Origin: Chondrus crispus
Taxonomy: Eukaryota > Rhodophyta > Florideophyceae > Gigartinales > Gigartinaceae
Length of the DNA: 64,000 nt
Direction of reading: 5' to 3'
Assembly: GCF_000350225.1 (NCBI RefSeq)
Contig: NW_005178811.1
Coordinates: 124,001 to 188,000 of the forward strand
The notes under the pieces were generated by a model that ran no database searches, had not been told where the DNA came from, and saw only the letters and a list, made by a program, of their open reading frames with translations. Of the stretch, positions 31,952-41,864 are shown piece by piece. Each line of letters starts with the position of its first letter. The stretch's first letter is position 1. Made by a program: the position numbers and the translations under genes.

Positions 31952-32294
31952 GAGAACTATTGTCTGTTGTAGTGTACACTACCTGTAATATGTGCTTTAT
32001 CCGTTCTACCGAAAATCATGTATATGCTCCAGAGCTGCGATTCGCAGAAGGCCGTAGCGGCTGCTGCTGAGTGATAGAACACATATCGAAGACTAATTAC
32101 AAGGAACCTTGTCCTCGCGCTCCTCCACACTCTACTGCTCCTGCACGAAATACTTTCCCTTTTTCACTATGCATGGCGAAAAGTTTCGTGGTTGCCAAAC
32201 GTTCGCCACATGATGTGTGTGAAGAAAGGAAACGAACGAAAGGGGTGCGTTCTCTCGCAGCGATGGTCGTTCTTGGCAGACGCCGTTCTTGGGC
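31952..32294. other. Convergent 3' intergenic stretch NUBP1 / UBE2C
   Basis: 343 bp between two stop codons. No gene or structured element was recognised. Confidence 0.4.
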
Positions 32295-32753
32295 TTAGTT
32301 GATAGGCAGGTTGGCGTACCTCCGCTTGGCCAATACCAGGAACTCGCCTTTGTTGTGCCAGAGTTCTGCAGCCTGATTGTTAAGAGGGGAGTCATTGTTA
32401 GGGGTCTCGAGAAGCCCTTGGATGGAAAGAAGGAGAGTGGTGACGGTGTATGTGGCGCTCCACTTGTCTTTGAGGATGTCAAGGCAGATGTTGCCACTCA
32501 TGTCGATGTTGGGGTGAAAGATAGGCGTTTCAAATTTGACAGTCGGTGGAGCCATTGGATAATTTTGAGGAAAGGCCATTGAAAGGGTGAACTGCATGTC
32601 GGCGTAAACGCCGTTGTCGGCACCCTCCACCGTGCCTTTCCAGTTGGTGAGGTCGTCACCGTCGGGAAAGGCACTGACGCCAGAGATGGGGTCCATCATG
32701 AGCTGCATAAGCTCCGTTTGGAGACGCTTCGCGACTTGGTTTTGAGATGACAT
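32295..32753 (-). CDS. UBE2C: Ubiquitin-conjugating enzyme E2 C (UBE2C/UbcH10 type)
   Basis: The product has 152 residues from the ATG at 32751-32753 (MSSQNQVAKRLQTELMQLMM). The frame extends 20 codons upstream from another ATG but without family similarity. The UBC fold is complete: GVSAFPDGDDLTNWKGTVEG, YPMAPPTVKFETPIFHPN, and the catalytic Cys90 in NICLDILKDKWSATY. The segment LMQLMMDPISGVSAFPDGD and the ending of the fold (LNNQAAELW) match UBE2C rather than UBE2D or UBE2N. UBE2C starts ubiquitin chains on APC/C substrates such as cyclin B, driving mitotic exit. The usual N-terminal extension is very short here. A 28-base G run lies about 200 bp upstream of the start. Confidence 0.92.
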   Translation of the reverse strand: MSSQNQVAKRLQTELMQLMMDPISGVSAFPDGDDLTNWKGTVEGADNGVYADMQFTLSMAFPQNYPMAPPTVKFETPIFHPNIDMSGNICLDILKDKWSATYTVTTLLLSIQGLLETPNNDSPLNNQAAELWHNKGEFLVLAKRRYANLPIN

Positions 32754-32951
32754 GGTGGCACGTGTGAGACGGCGGAGCGCGACGACGGGTGCGTCAAGGA
32801 AGTACGCGTCCACGGCTATCGGTGTCTACCGCGGGTTCTGATGGCTCAGGATGGGGATGGGAATTTATAGTGTTCGAGGGAAACAGGTTTTCGTGGGTGT
32901 GTGGAGTAGAGAGCGGTGCGGTGCAGTCAACTTGTGAGGAGTATGTTTGAG

Positions 32952-32982
<31 letters not shown>

Positions 32983-34027
32983 TATTTGTCGTACATTTGG
33001 AAAAGGCACCCGTTACAGGGTGGTTCTTCAACGTTGCATGGCGGCCAGTACGGATGTAGAAGAAGAAAAATGCATATTTGGTAGAGTGGGGGCTGGTATG
33101 GATGTAGTGGCTACTGGGAATCCCAGCATCCCAGTCTGGGATGCTGGGGTGTACTGACTACAGTACTGTATCGAGCGCGACTCTTGTCACAGTGTCTTGA
33201 CACGATGCTTAACGATACGAGTCGATGGACCTACAAACGTAGCAGCGGTCGTCTGTTTGCATCCGTGTGGGGCTTGCAAGAGGAGATGAAAAAGCCGTTT
33301 GGTGCCGGCAGAGCGGAGCGGAGGTGGCGGTAAGTTGCCGATGAGCGTGCTCTTTGGGACGTTACGGGCGTATTGTACCAATGGTACTGAAAAAATATGG
33401 GTGGCAGTAGGTCGAAAGGGTGAATTATGGCGCAAACGCGAGGGTCGCTATCCTACCGTATGAAAAGTTTCTACAACGAATCCAAAAAATAAATGCTAAA
33501 TTTGTTTTCTCAGTTGCAGCTGACTTCACCGCATTCCAAAAAGTCATGGCTGTAATATAATGTAATTACCAATGTCTGTAAGCAACATACATCCAATCAT
33601 GACGCGTTTCATGAACTCCTCTCTATTCGACGAGCTCGCCTTGTTTTCCCGACCGTTACGCTTGCGAGGTTGCCCCATCCGCAACGTCCCATACTCCTGC
33701 ATTTTGAAAATTACCCCACCTTCTAAACGGATCCCTACAACGTCACACCCGACGGGAACGTTCAAACTTACTCCCTTTCACGATTTCCAGAACCATCATG
33801 AACCATCCTGGCGACTGCGGGTCAACCACTCCTCGCCCCCTGGATCCTCACTATCCACTTCTTCGTCCTCGGTCTTCTCGCTTCTACACCCTTCTTCCTC
33901 CATCTGCTCTCTTCTAGCCCTGTTCCTTGACGGTCGCCGACAACTTCCCCTTGCTGACCACGGCTTCAGTCCCTGCTCTCTTTTCTACGAAACTCAGTTT
34001 TACGCCACCTTGCACAACTAGTTCCCA
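32754..34027. other. Divergent intergenic region UBE2C / kinesin-6
   Basis: It holds a 28-base G tract (32955-32982), a perfect 12-bp hairpin (33122-33148), the palindrome TACAGTACTGTA (33159-33170) and GTACCAATGGTAC (33375-33387). From about 33780 to 34020 it is a pyrimidine-rich leader in front of the kinesin ATG. No gene is seen. Confidence 0.55.
33122..33148. repeat. Perfect hairpin, 12-bp stem, 3-nt loop
   Basis: CCCAGCATCCCA (33122-33133) pairs exactly with TGGGATGCTGGG (33137-33148). It lies 10 bp before a TACAGTACTGTA palindrome. Confidence 0.8.
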
Positions 34028-36316
34028 ATGCGAGAAACAATTTCGGGCCCGCAAGCCATCCCGGCTTATCGCTTGGGAACCGTAGCCCGTGCTCTCACCT
34101 TTGCAGAGGCCACTCCCGCTGTGCGCCCCAAACCAGACGCCGAATTTCATCCCATGCCTCTCACAACTAATGCCGCTAGTGCCAAAACCGAACCTCTTGT
34201 CGATCCGGATGTCAAGCCTTCGCATTCTAGCGGATCAGCCATCCGCGTCGTGCTACGCGTCCGCCCACTTTCGGAGTTGGAAAAGAAGCATAGCCCCGTC
34301 TCCAGCGTCACTCGCAACCTGAAGAATGAGTGCACAGTCCACATCCGCCCTGCAAATCCAAAAAAACACCCCGTCGCTGTGCGTAACGCAGGTCGCGCGA
34401 CATTCAAGTTTGCGCATATTTTTGATGAGGCGAGCTCGCAAAGCAACATCTTTGAACAGACGACTCTACCGATGATTGCCGGCTTATTCAATGGGCAAAG
34501 CGCCGTTGTTTTCGCTCACGGGGTTACCTGCTCGGGCAAAACTTGGACCATTCAAGGCTGCGATGAACACCCTGGGATTTTGCCCAGATCTTTGGATGTT
34601 ATTGTCAATTCCATTGCATTTGCAAAGGGAGATGGCTTGTTGCAAGAGTCCACAGTAAGCGACAGTGTTGCACAGCTCACGTCAGGAAAGCAAGACTTCG
34701 GGATGCGGAGAAAGAGGACGCGTGCTGGCAAGGGTAGTGCAAAGAACAAAATGCATGACTCAAATTACATCGAAGTGAGTGGAGACATTGAGTATAAGAT
34801 TTTCGCCTCATATTTAGAAGTTTATAATGAGCAGTGTTACGATCTCTTTGAGAAGTCCCAATCATTGGAGAACACACCGTACGAAGATGAAGTATGCGTC
34901 AATGAAAGGGAAAGAAGCTGTGTTGAAACCCCTGCAGAACCAAGGGAGAGCAAGAGAGCAAAAAGGAAGATTCTGAAACTCAAAATGAACCGGGATCGAG
35001 AAGTGTATCCCGAGGGCATCACTGAAATTGAAATACGCAACTGTGCAGATATCGATCGATTGCTCGAATTCGGACAGCAAAACCGTAGTGTAGCTCACAC
35101 AAAAGCGAACGAAGTCAGTTCGCGAAGCCATGCGGTCTTCTTCATTACACTCAAGATGTCAGAGACGCTGAAGGGGCCGAGTGGTCATCCGAGAACAAGA
35201 CATCGCACCTCAAAGCTGTCAATTGTTGACCTTGCAGGTAGCGAGCGAACTGGAAGAACCAACAACGCGGGGAACGGCGTGCGCCAAACAGAAACAAACA
35301 AAATCAATTCGTCGTTGATGAACCTTGGCCGTTGTCTCCAGGTCATGCGTCGTAACCAACGCACTCAAAAAACCGATCCATTGCGGAAGCTAGAAATAGT
35401 TCCCTTTCGTCATAGCCGACTCACTCATTTGCTCCAGAACTGTCTTGAAGCAGGCTCAGCAGTTATGATCGCGAATGTCTCACCAACAATGACAGACTCA
35501 GATGAGACAATCCAAGCCCTTAGATGTGCAGCAATCGCTCAGGAGGTCACACTTGTTCCAAACCGAAAGATGAATGTACTGAAAGACCGCACGAATAATA
35601 TGAATCAGCTACTAATACGCCCGGCCCCGGCCCCCTCTAAGAGAATCCGAGGGAGCACGAAAAAAGGTGCGTCCAGAAACTTGAGACAAAATGATTTGAC
35701 GAAACAGGATCCCGCCTTTGTCACCATTCCGAAATCTGAATATGAGGAAATGACGTCTTCCATAGCAACTATGAAGAAGGAGATTACGTTTTCGCGGATG
35801 GAGAATGAAGAGGAAAAATGCAACAATCTTGAAAACGAGCGGCGCATAGCGCAAATGACAGAAGAAATGGACATGCTGTTTCGGGATAAGGAGCGTTTAA
35901 TTGATCGTCTGGCCGACTCCGAGGCTAGGCTGTGCGTAGTAGAAACTGAGATTCGTGAAGAGATGGCGGAGGGAACGGAACAGCTCCTTAAACAAGTCCA
36001 CGATGCATACGAAAAACAACTAAATGAAGTGCTTCGTGAGAGGGACGATCTCGGCGATACTGGGGAAAGCTTCAGCAGCGAAGGTTACAGGAGAGTTTCT
36101 AAGGTCCATACAGAGGGCAAGGAACAAGCAGAGGCCATGGCCGCACGACTGGCAAGGCGAGCCTCAAAGGCAGCTTTTGAGAGTGTGAGGTTTCCTCTGG
36201 CTGACCCCCAGCAAGAGATAGGCGATGAAGTAGAGAGCACAGGTGAATGGGAGACCGAAGGCGACGAGTATATAGAGGCCGACGATGTGGATGACTACAT
36301 CGAGGAATCTGACTGA
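34028..36316 (+). CDS. Kinesin-6 family motor (KIF20/MKLP2-like)
   Basis: This is an intronless gene of 762 residues. The motor domain spans about 70-500: IRVVLRVRPLSELE, P-loop GVTCSGKTWTIQG at about 165-177, followed by HPGILPRSLDVIVNS, then switch I NEVSSRSHAVFF and switch II DLAGSERTGRTNN. The P-loop form G-V-T-x-S/A-G-K-T with IQG...GILPRSL is characteristic of kinesin-6 (KIF20A/B, KIF23). As in that family, a long insertion (about 215-330, basic and acidic patches) interrupts the motor. A coiled coil follows at about 570-690 and an acidic tail ends the protein. Kinesin-6 motors act at the central spindle in cytokinesis. The tail has no recognisable cargo domain. It is convergent with HCF101. 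Confidence 0.85.
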   Translation: MRETISGPQAIPAYRLGTVARALTFAEATPAVRPKPDAEFHPMPLTTNAASAKTEPLVDPDVKPSHSSGSAIRVVLRVRPLSELEKKHSPVSSVTRNLKNECTVHIRPANPKKHPVAVRNAGRATFKFAHIFDEASSQSNIFEQTTLPMIAGLFNGQSAVVFAHGVTCSGKTWTIQGCDEHPGILPRSLDVIVNSIAFAKGDGLLQESTVSDSVAQLTSGKQDFGMRRKRTRAGKGSAKNKMHDSNYIEVSGDIEYKIFASYLEVYNEQCYDLFEKSQSLENTPYEDEVCVNERERSCVETPAEPRESKRAKRKILKLKMNRDREVYPEGITEIEIRNCADIDRLLEFGQQNRSVAHTKANEVSSRSHAVFFITLKMSETLKGPSGHPRTRHRTSKLSIVDLAGSERTGRTNNAGNGVRQTETNKINSSLMNLGRCLQVMRRNQRTQKTDPLRKLEIVPFRHSRLTHLLQNCLEAGSAVMIANVSPTMTDSDETIQALRCAAIAQEVTLVPNRKMNVLKDRTNNMNQLLIRPAPAPSKRIRGSTKKGASRNLRQNDLTKQDPAFVTIPKSEYEEMTSSIATMKKEITFSRMENEEEKCNNLENERRIAQMTEEMDMLFRDKERLIDRLADSEARLCVVETEIREEMAEGTEQLLKQVHDAYEKQLNEVLRERDDLGDTGESFSSEGYRRVSKVHTEGKEQAEAMAARLARRASKAAFESVRFPLADPQQEIGDEVESTGEWETEGDEYIEADDVDDYIEESD

Positions 36317-36477
36317 TCGCAACCACCTATAGAATAAACAAATTCTGGACGTAAAGGAAAGCCCAAGCTAGAAGCCCAGGGGGGGACTGGTAAACATCCG
36401 CGGATGTATCCCGTTCTGGATGGGTTCTACTCTTGGGGAATTAATTGAGGCTATTACCATCATCGGGCGAGTCAAAT

Positions 36478-38076
36478 TTACGATCCACCAGCTGATACCT
36501 CCACCGGAGAGTTCTTTTGCGTTGCATTTGTTTCCTCAGTCATATCCTTCGAGTTTCTCCAGTTCTCAACGAATCTAGAATACGGGTACAAACTTGGGTG
36601 GCCATCACTCCAAAGAACATCGAGTGCATAATTTCCTACCGGTGCCAACTTCATGGGTCGGACGTCATCTGAGACATCGGCTGGGTCCAACTTCTGAGCA
36701 CCGGTCATTTCATCTACACAAAGGGCACACCGACATTGTCTTCTCAGTGTTGCTGGCCAAATCTTTTGCGTCGTCTCCGTGTTTGGCATTCTGACGTTGA
36801 TGTTCCCTGACGCCTCGTCCCATTGAACATCAGGAATGCCCAAGCCGCCATACTGAATTTTGGCTACTTCTTGGACCACTGCAGACGCAAGCCTCTGATA
36901 CTCGTCGCTGAGCATTGACTTAGGATTCGCTACAACATACGGGATCCCACTATCGCTCTTTTCAGAAAGTTCAGGATCGATCGGCATTGAGAATGAATCG
37001 GTAATGCCATACTGTTCTATTAGGCGCTGCTGATGGCCTTTTCCAAATATGTGATGCTTCACGCCGGTGTCCGGCGCAACGAAGTATGACATATTCTCGA
37101 CCACTGCAACACTTGGCACGCTTACCTTGTCGAACATATCTATTCCCTTGACAACATCAACAAACGAAAGCTTTTGAGGTGTAGTTACAATGACAGCTGC
37201 AGTCATGTTGATAATTTGACTGAGGGTCAGTTGAACGTCCCCTGTGCCGGGGGGTAAGTCAATGACAAGATAATCAAGAACTCCCCACTCCGTCGTGGTG
37301 AGAAGCTGATTCAAAACGTTTGCAATCATGGGTCCTCGCATGATGGCTGAATCTGGATTCACATATCCGAACGACATCAACTTGACGCCGTGCGCCTCAA
37401 GTGGTCTTATCCGCCCGTCTTTGAACTGCACAGCACGCTCTTCTGGTTCCACAAGCGTAGGTAAGCTGGGGCCGTAAATATCAGCATCCATGATACCAAC
37501 TCTTGCTCCTCGAGAGGCTAGCGAGAAAGCTAGGTTCACAGCCGTGGTACTCTTCCCAACGCCCCCTTTACAGCTAGCGACGGCAACGATGGCCCCAATG
37601 TTGTCCAGCGCGCCAGTAGGGGTGGGAACATTCGCACTGGGAGGAGCAGCTGTCATTATGACGTTCGCCTTGCCCACGAACGAGATGTCTTCCGCCAAGC
37701 GCTTGCAGTCACTCTTGAATATATCTTTCACCGGGCATGCTGGAGTCGTCAGTTCAACTTTGAAGCTCACATCGTACATGCCTTTTAGTCCTGGCACTTC
37801 TGAAAACTCGACGTCCTTGATAAATCCGAGTGTTACGATATCCTGGCCCAGGTCTGGGTCTATGACTGTGCTCAGCGCTTTAAACAGTGCCTGCTTGCGA
37901 TCGACATCTGTGGATGTGGAGCAAGCTTGGATGACACACCTACCAGGGCATGTGGGGAATTGGGTTATGCTCCTTCTGGCGCATCGCTGCCGACGAGAAG
38001 GGATAGTCCGGCTAGTAACTACTGTGCCGAGGAACAAGGACGAGGCCACTCCCCCAAGCGACGTCACAAAAGCCAT
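36478..38076 (-). CDS. HCF101: HCF101-type plastid Fe-S scaffold (MIP18-like, Mrp/ParA, DUF971)
   Basis: The product has 532 residues from the ATG at 38074-38076, giving MAFVTSLGGVASSLFLG and a basic Ser/Thr-rich leader of about 50 residues. The frame further upstream begins with TTG. The domains follow the HCF101 order. A MIP18/DUF59 domain (ALFKALSTVIDPDLGQDIVT) is first. The P-loop ATPase is next ([50 protein letters not shown]). A C-terminal DUF971 domain follows (CRCALCVDEMTG ... DVLWSDGHPSLYPYSRF). Plant HCF101 carries 4Fe-4S clusters to photosystem I and ferredoxin-thioredoxin reductase. The first residues (MAFV) resemble red-algal transit peptides, and no signal peptide precedes them, which suggests a primary plastid. 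Confidence 0.93.
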   Translation of the reverse strand: MAFVTSLGGVASSLFLGTVVTSRTIPSRRQRCARRSITQFPTCPGRCVIQACSTSTDVDRKQALFKALSTVIDPDLGQDIVTLGFIKDVEFSEVPGLKGMYDVSFKVELTTPACPVKDIFKSDCKRLAEDISFVGKANVIMTAAPPSANVPTPTGALDNIGAIVAVASCKGGVGKSTTAVNLAFSLASRGARVGIMDADIYGPSLPTLVEPEERAVQFKDGRIRPLEAHGVKLMSFGYVNPDSAIMRGPMIANVLNQLLTTTEWGVLDYLVIDLPPGTGDVQLTLSQIINMTAAVIVTTPQKLSFVDVVKGIDMFDKVSVPSVAVVENMSYFVAPDTGVKHHIFGKGHQQRLIEQYGITDSFSMPIDPELSEKSDSGIPYVVANPKSMLSDEYQRLASAVVQEVAKIQYGGLGIPDVQWDEASGNINVRMPNTETTQKIWPATLRRQCRCALCVDEMTGAQKLDPADVSDDVRPMKLAPVGNYALDVLWSDGHPSLYPYSRFVENWRNSKDMTEETNATQKNSPVEVSAGGS

Positions 38077-40056
38077 GGAGCAGAGCAATGGTATTTGGAT
38101 TTTGAGAGAATCCAGGGGGAGAATGCGTGGTCCTGTTCCTTTTGGCTTCGGTCGTAGCGAGAAAGATGTCCAGCTGTGAACCGTGCCGTAAGGTGCCTGC
38201 GACGAAAGGAGAACTGCTTCCAAAGAAAGTGTTGGCAAACGACGAGTCACCTGTCGATGAGTCGTTGCGTTCAATATTTCTGTTTTGTGAAAAATATGGA
38301 TGGTACCCTTGGTGCAGTATGACTGGTCTCTTATCGGAAAGCTTCACCAAACAACAACATAGGCGCGAAGGATATGGAAATGTGGTTCACAGAAATGTGC
38401 TTGCGTAAACCCTCTAATCTAATCTGTCAATCATTGATTTTCCAGTGTTGAGCTCCCGACCATATCATGGCGGGCCCAGGCTCGACCTCAAGAGCCGTCT
38501 TTATCACGTTAACGTGGACACGTTTGCAGAATTTTAGGAATTCATGAAAATATATTGAAAGAAGTCGCCTCCGTACACGTGTACAGTATTTAGAGTTCTG
38601 CAGAGTCCACCTTTAGCTTGTTGCTGACATCGACATCCTGCTCTGTGTACAGCTACATCAAGTGCTTGTTGAAGAGTAGTAACAGTTACATAGTTCCTGA
38701 TTGCATGATCGCGCCTTCAAACTTACCGAAACCCAGACGAGGTAAGTGCAGATTGTACTAGGCCAACCTCTTCGAGACCTGTAGTTTACATAGCGGGAAA
38801 GAGGCAGGGAGGGGCCCACAAAATGTCAAGAGCCTCAGTGGCAAAACGACATAAATATTTAAGTCTCATATCGCAATCACCCTGTACAGAGACCCGAATC
38901 TCCCATTTTCAGTAACAAAAGATGAGCGAGAGCGCCAGAACTTCGCTCAAGGAGAAATGTATCGGCCCATTTTTTAGAGAAAGCCATGCGACAGTATCTC
39001 CTGACACTGGGACACTGGCTGTTAAGGAGGACAAAACAAGGCTAGTGAGTTTCACTACATTCTCGGAGAAAGATTCGAACCCACTTAATTGCTCGTCGAG
39101 TAAAATGAATCCTCTGCGGCAGATCTAAAAAAAACATTTGTAGTGCCAGAAGACGCTTTCGTGTTACAATTACGTGTCTACGAAGCATACATGCTGTCCT
39201 TCTTTTACCTTTTTGACAATATGGTGTCCCAGAGTAACGTTTCGTTGGCATAAACTTGCGTGCTGACATTTTCCGTACAAAGAATGCTGGACAACAAAAG
39301 TAATCTCCATTGGATATAACTCAAATCACGCAAACCCCAGAATTATCAAGAAGAAGAACTACCGCTGGCCGTGAACTAAGATCCCGTCCAGCTGCATTTA
39401 GTAGAGTTTCATGAATATGGTAGAAATGAGTTTTATCCGCACTGTGATGACCATTACTTATATCGCACAGTATGTGATACTATCTTCTCGGTGAAGTCAA
39501 AATCAAACCCCTGCAGATCTGTATCTCCTTTAGATGCCTCAGGATCAAATACCATAGGACAATCATTCATAGCTGTACGCATTATCCCTCTTTCATGCGG
39601 GACGCTATTAAACTCAAGAAAATAGGGACTTCTCCAGTGAGTTCCACTGAAGCCATTGACTGCGCTTATATATCATACTAAAACGATACAAGGATGTGGA
39701 AATTTCAGAATGCTAAATCCAGTATCCAGCGTCTTGTTGCAGCAAACAATAAGTCTTTTCTCTATCCCTGAATACGTTCTCGTGATGGTATAGAAAGCGG
39801 CATGCACCAGCTGGGTTCAATTTCAAGAGAATGGATTGCTCTCGAGGGGGTTTTTTCGTTTTCAGAGCATTGCACGCTTCGAATTTGGGTTATCATCCTT
39901 CGTTTTTTTTCTGTGTCTTCTTGCGTCATGGTATAAAAGGGCACGTGGAAGGCTTCTGTGAGGACACACAGCGCTTGCTACGATAGAAATTGCAACCAGC
40001 TCATTGATATATTGAGCATTGGACGAACGAGTAACTTTCTTCATCTGCGCAGGGAA
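38077..40056. other. Intergenic region, one doubtful small ORF
   Basis: About 2 kb with no recognised gene. A 68-codon ATG frame at 38922-39128 (MSESARTSLKEKC...) has no known domain and is not asserted as a gene. The palindrome GTACACGTGTAC lies near 38573-38584. Confidence 0.4.
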
Positions 40057-41154
40057 ATGGTACCCCTCTCTCTAGTACCAGAGAAAGCTGCACCTCCGAA
40101 GCCTGTCGCCTTTTTTTCACAAAGAAATGTGGACCTCACTCTTGCATCCCCGCAAGTAGTCTCTTTGAGAGACCTCGGCTCCTGTGCACGATTGGCAGTC
40201 GACGAATTCAGCACTTCAGTTTTTGAAGAGTACATTGACTATCCTCTCGAAAGACAAAAGAAAATCTCAGCAGAGAAAGCCGTCGGTGATTTCGAAGCGG
40301 CAGTGACCCGCACGAAAGATCTAATCACTAAATGTGAAGATGGCGTGTCCCCCGAGGTGGAAATAGCTTTCAAAAATGCAGAAGATTCATTTAACTCAAT
40401 TGCCCTCATCTTCAATAGAGGGGTAGTTAGGTATGAGCGAAGACTGTCTCTCTACATGAAATGCAGCCCACTTACGAGAGGGATTCTGTCCCCACGAGAG
40501 GGAAAGCAATGGGATCCATGGGCTGATGACGCAGCATCTCCTCGCCGTGAAGAGTTTGCAGAAATGAGCTTCACTGTCATTGTCTTGGCTGTGTTTAGCT
40601 CATTTCTAGTCGGATATTTACTCTCATCCTACGATATCGGAAAGGCATCTTCAGATCACATGCAGCAGCCGTGGTCTGCTGTCGGAGCGTCGCTTCATGT
40701 CAAGAATGTTACCAAATTTTCGCCGATTTCTTTTCTACTGCGTGCCGGAAGCTTTGAAACTAACAAGGTAGCGAGGAGGCTCAATGAGAAGTTTTGGATT
40801 CTGAGAACCTCATCATCTGATTTGTTCCAATTGGTTCGTCAAGGGAAAAATATCATCAAGCGCGCTACTTCCCGACAACTTTCTGGAAGAACTCTCTTCT
40901 CAGCTCTCAGGAATGCCCTGAAGAGACTGCAAAATAGGAAGAAACATAAGGAAGTTGCTCTGAATCTCTCAGCTACAATCATTTGCGAGGAACGTGGTCA
41001 TGAGAAATCCAAACTGGTGTGTTCAGTTCTTCAACCTTTGATGGAAGATTTTCCGTCAATAGCAGTCTGTTGCTCCGACGTTTTGGTGCGTGCAGGCGAT
41101 GATGTACTTAGCCTTGTTCGAAGAAACCGAATTCCGAATTACGTCCTTCCTTGA
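40057..41154 (+). CDS. Unrecognised protein with one predicted transmembrane helix
   Basis: The product has 365 residues from the first in-frame ATG at 40057 (MVPLSLVPEKAAPP). The frame continues upstream without an ATG, and GCGCAG just before 40052 could be a splice acceptor, so an upstream exon is possible. I recognise no family. Visible features: VSLRDLGSCARLAVDEFSTS near residue 32, a helical charged stretch (ERQKKISAEKAVGDFEAA), a hydrophobic segment MSFTVIVLAVFSSFLVGYLL at about 170-190, and a basic C-terminal half (FSALRNALKRLQNRKKHKE). The first motif loosely resembles the start of plastid GNAT acetyltransferases, but the acetyl-CoA motif is absent, so no function is claimed. The long open frame supports a real gene. 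Confidence 0.55.
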   Translation: MVPLSLVPEKAAPPKPVAFFSQRNVDLTLASPQVVSLRDLGSCARLAVDEFSTSVFEEYIDYPLERQKKISAEKAVGDFEAAVTRTKDLITKCEDGVSPEVEIAFKNAEDSFNSIALIFNRGVVRYERRLSLYMKCSPLTRGILSPREGKQWDPWADDAASPRREEFAEMSFTVIVLAVFSSFLVGYLLSSYDIGKASSDHMQQPWSAVGASLHVKNVTKFSPISFLLRAGSFETNKVARRLNEKFWILRTSSSDLFQLVRQGKNIIKRATSRQLSGRTLFSALRNALKRLQNRKKHKEVALNLSATIICEERGHEKSKLVCSVLQPLMEDFPSIAVCCSDVLVRAGDDVLSLVRRNRIPNYVLP

Positions 41155-41864
41155 CGTCTGCGTTATCCACTCTCACCTCACAAGAACATACACCTGTTAT
41201 TCGCATGCGTACCAAATCCCTGTTCCGACGGTGCCCAAATGGCAAATGTGAAACAAAGAAAAACCAGTTCGAAAAAGAGCGTGCAGTACGATATCCTTCG
41301 AAAAGAATGTGATCCGAAATTATCCTATTCAAGGACTCGCTTGAAACCAGATATATTCATTTATAGATGATCTGTGATGCAGCTGTAGTTAAACAGTACG
41401 ATTGCCTATAAAGGAATGTCTTCCAGCTGGGGACGAGCTAGCGCCTGAACTGTAACGACACTCGACATAGCAGTTCTATTTGACATACCCATCTACAAAA
41501 TGCAATCCGGTAACTTCATCGTCCTTCAACAATCTATTTCAGTCGTTGATAGCATAACACGAGGGCAGGGAGTTCTATCTAAAACAAAAAAACATAATTC
41601 TATGGGAAGACTTAACTGCAGTAACGCCGATGATCTGAAATTGATCCTTTAGCTTACTTTGAGCATTATAAATGCATCCACTCACCCGCCCGATTGGCAC
41701 CTTGAGTGATGGGCCTCACTTCCCCCGAGTCGTCTCCCTCGGCTCGGCTCGGCTCGGCTCGTTACCCTTTGATCGAGGAGCATGAATTTCCCCCTTTACG
41801 CTCGTCGATCTGAATGCATAGAAATGTGATCACTTGCACAGTTTTTATTCCGGTGGTTTAGTGT
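41155..41864. other. Intergenic stretch with a CGGCT microsatellite
   Basis: There is no gene. A pentanucleotide repeat (CTCGG unit, almost five copies) is at 41738-41761. Confidence 0.5.

Noticed and set aside
38077..38274. Extended N-terminus for HCF101
   Set aside because: The extension starts at TTG; the ATG at 38076 gives a typical transit-peptide start (MAFV).
39060..39090. GGGTTCGAATC-like sequence on the minus strand as a tRNA T-arm
   Set aside because: The flanking bases do not form the T stem and no acceptor or anticodon arms can be drawn.
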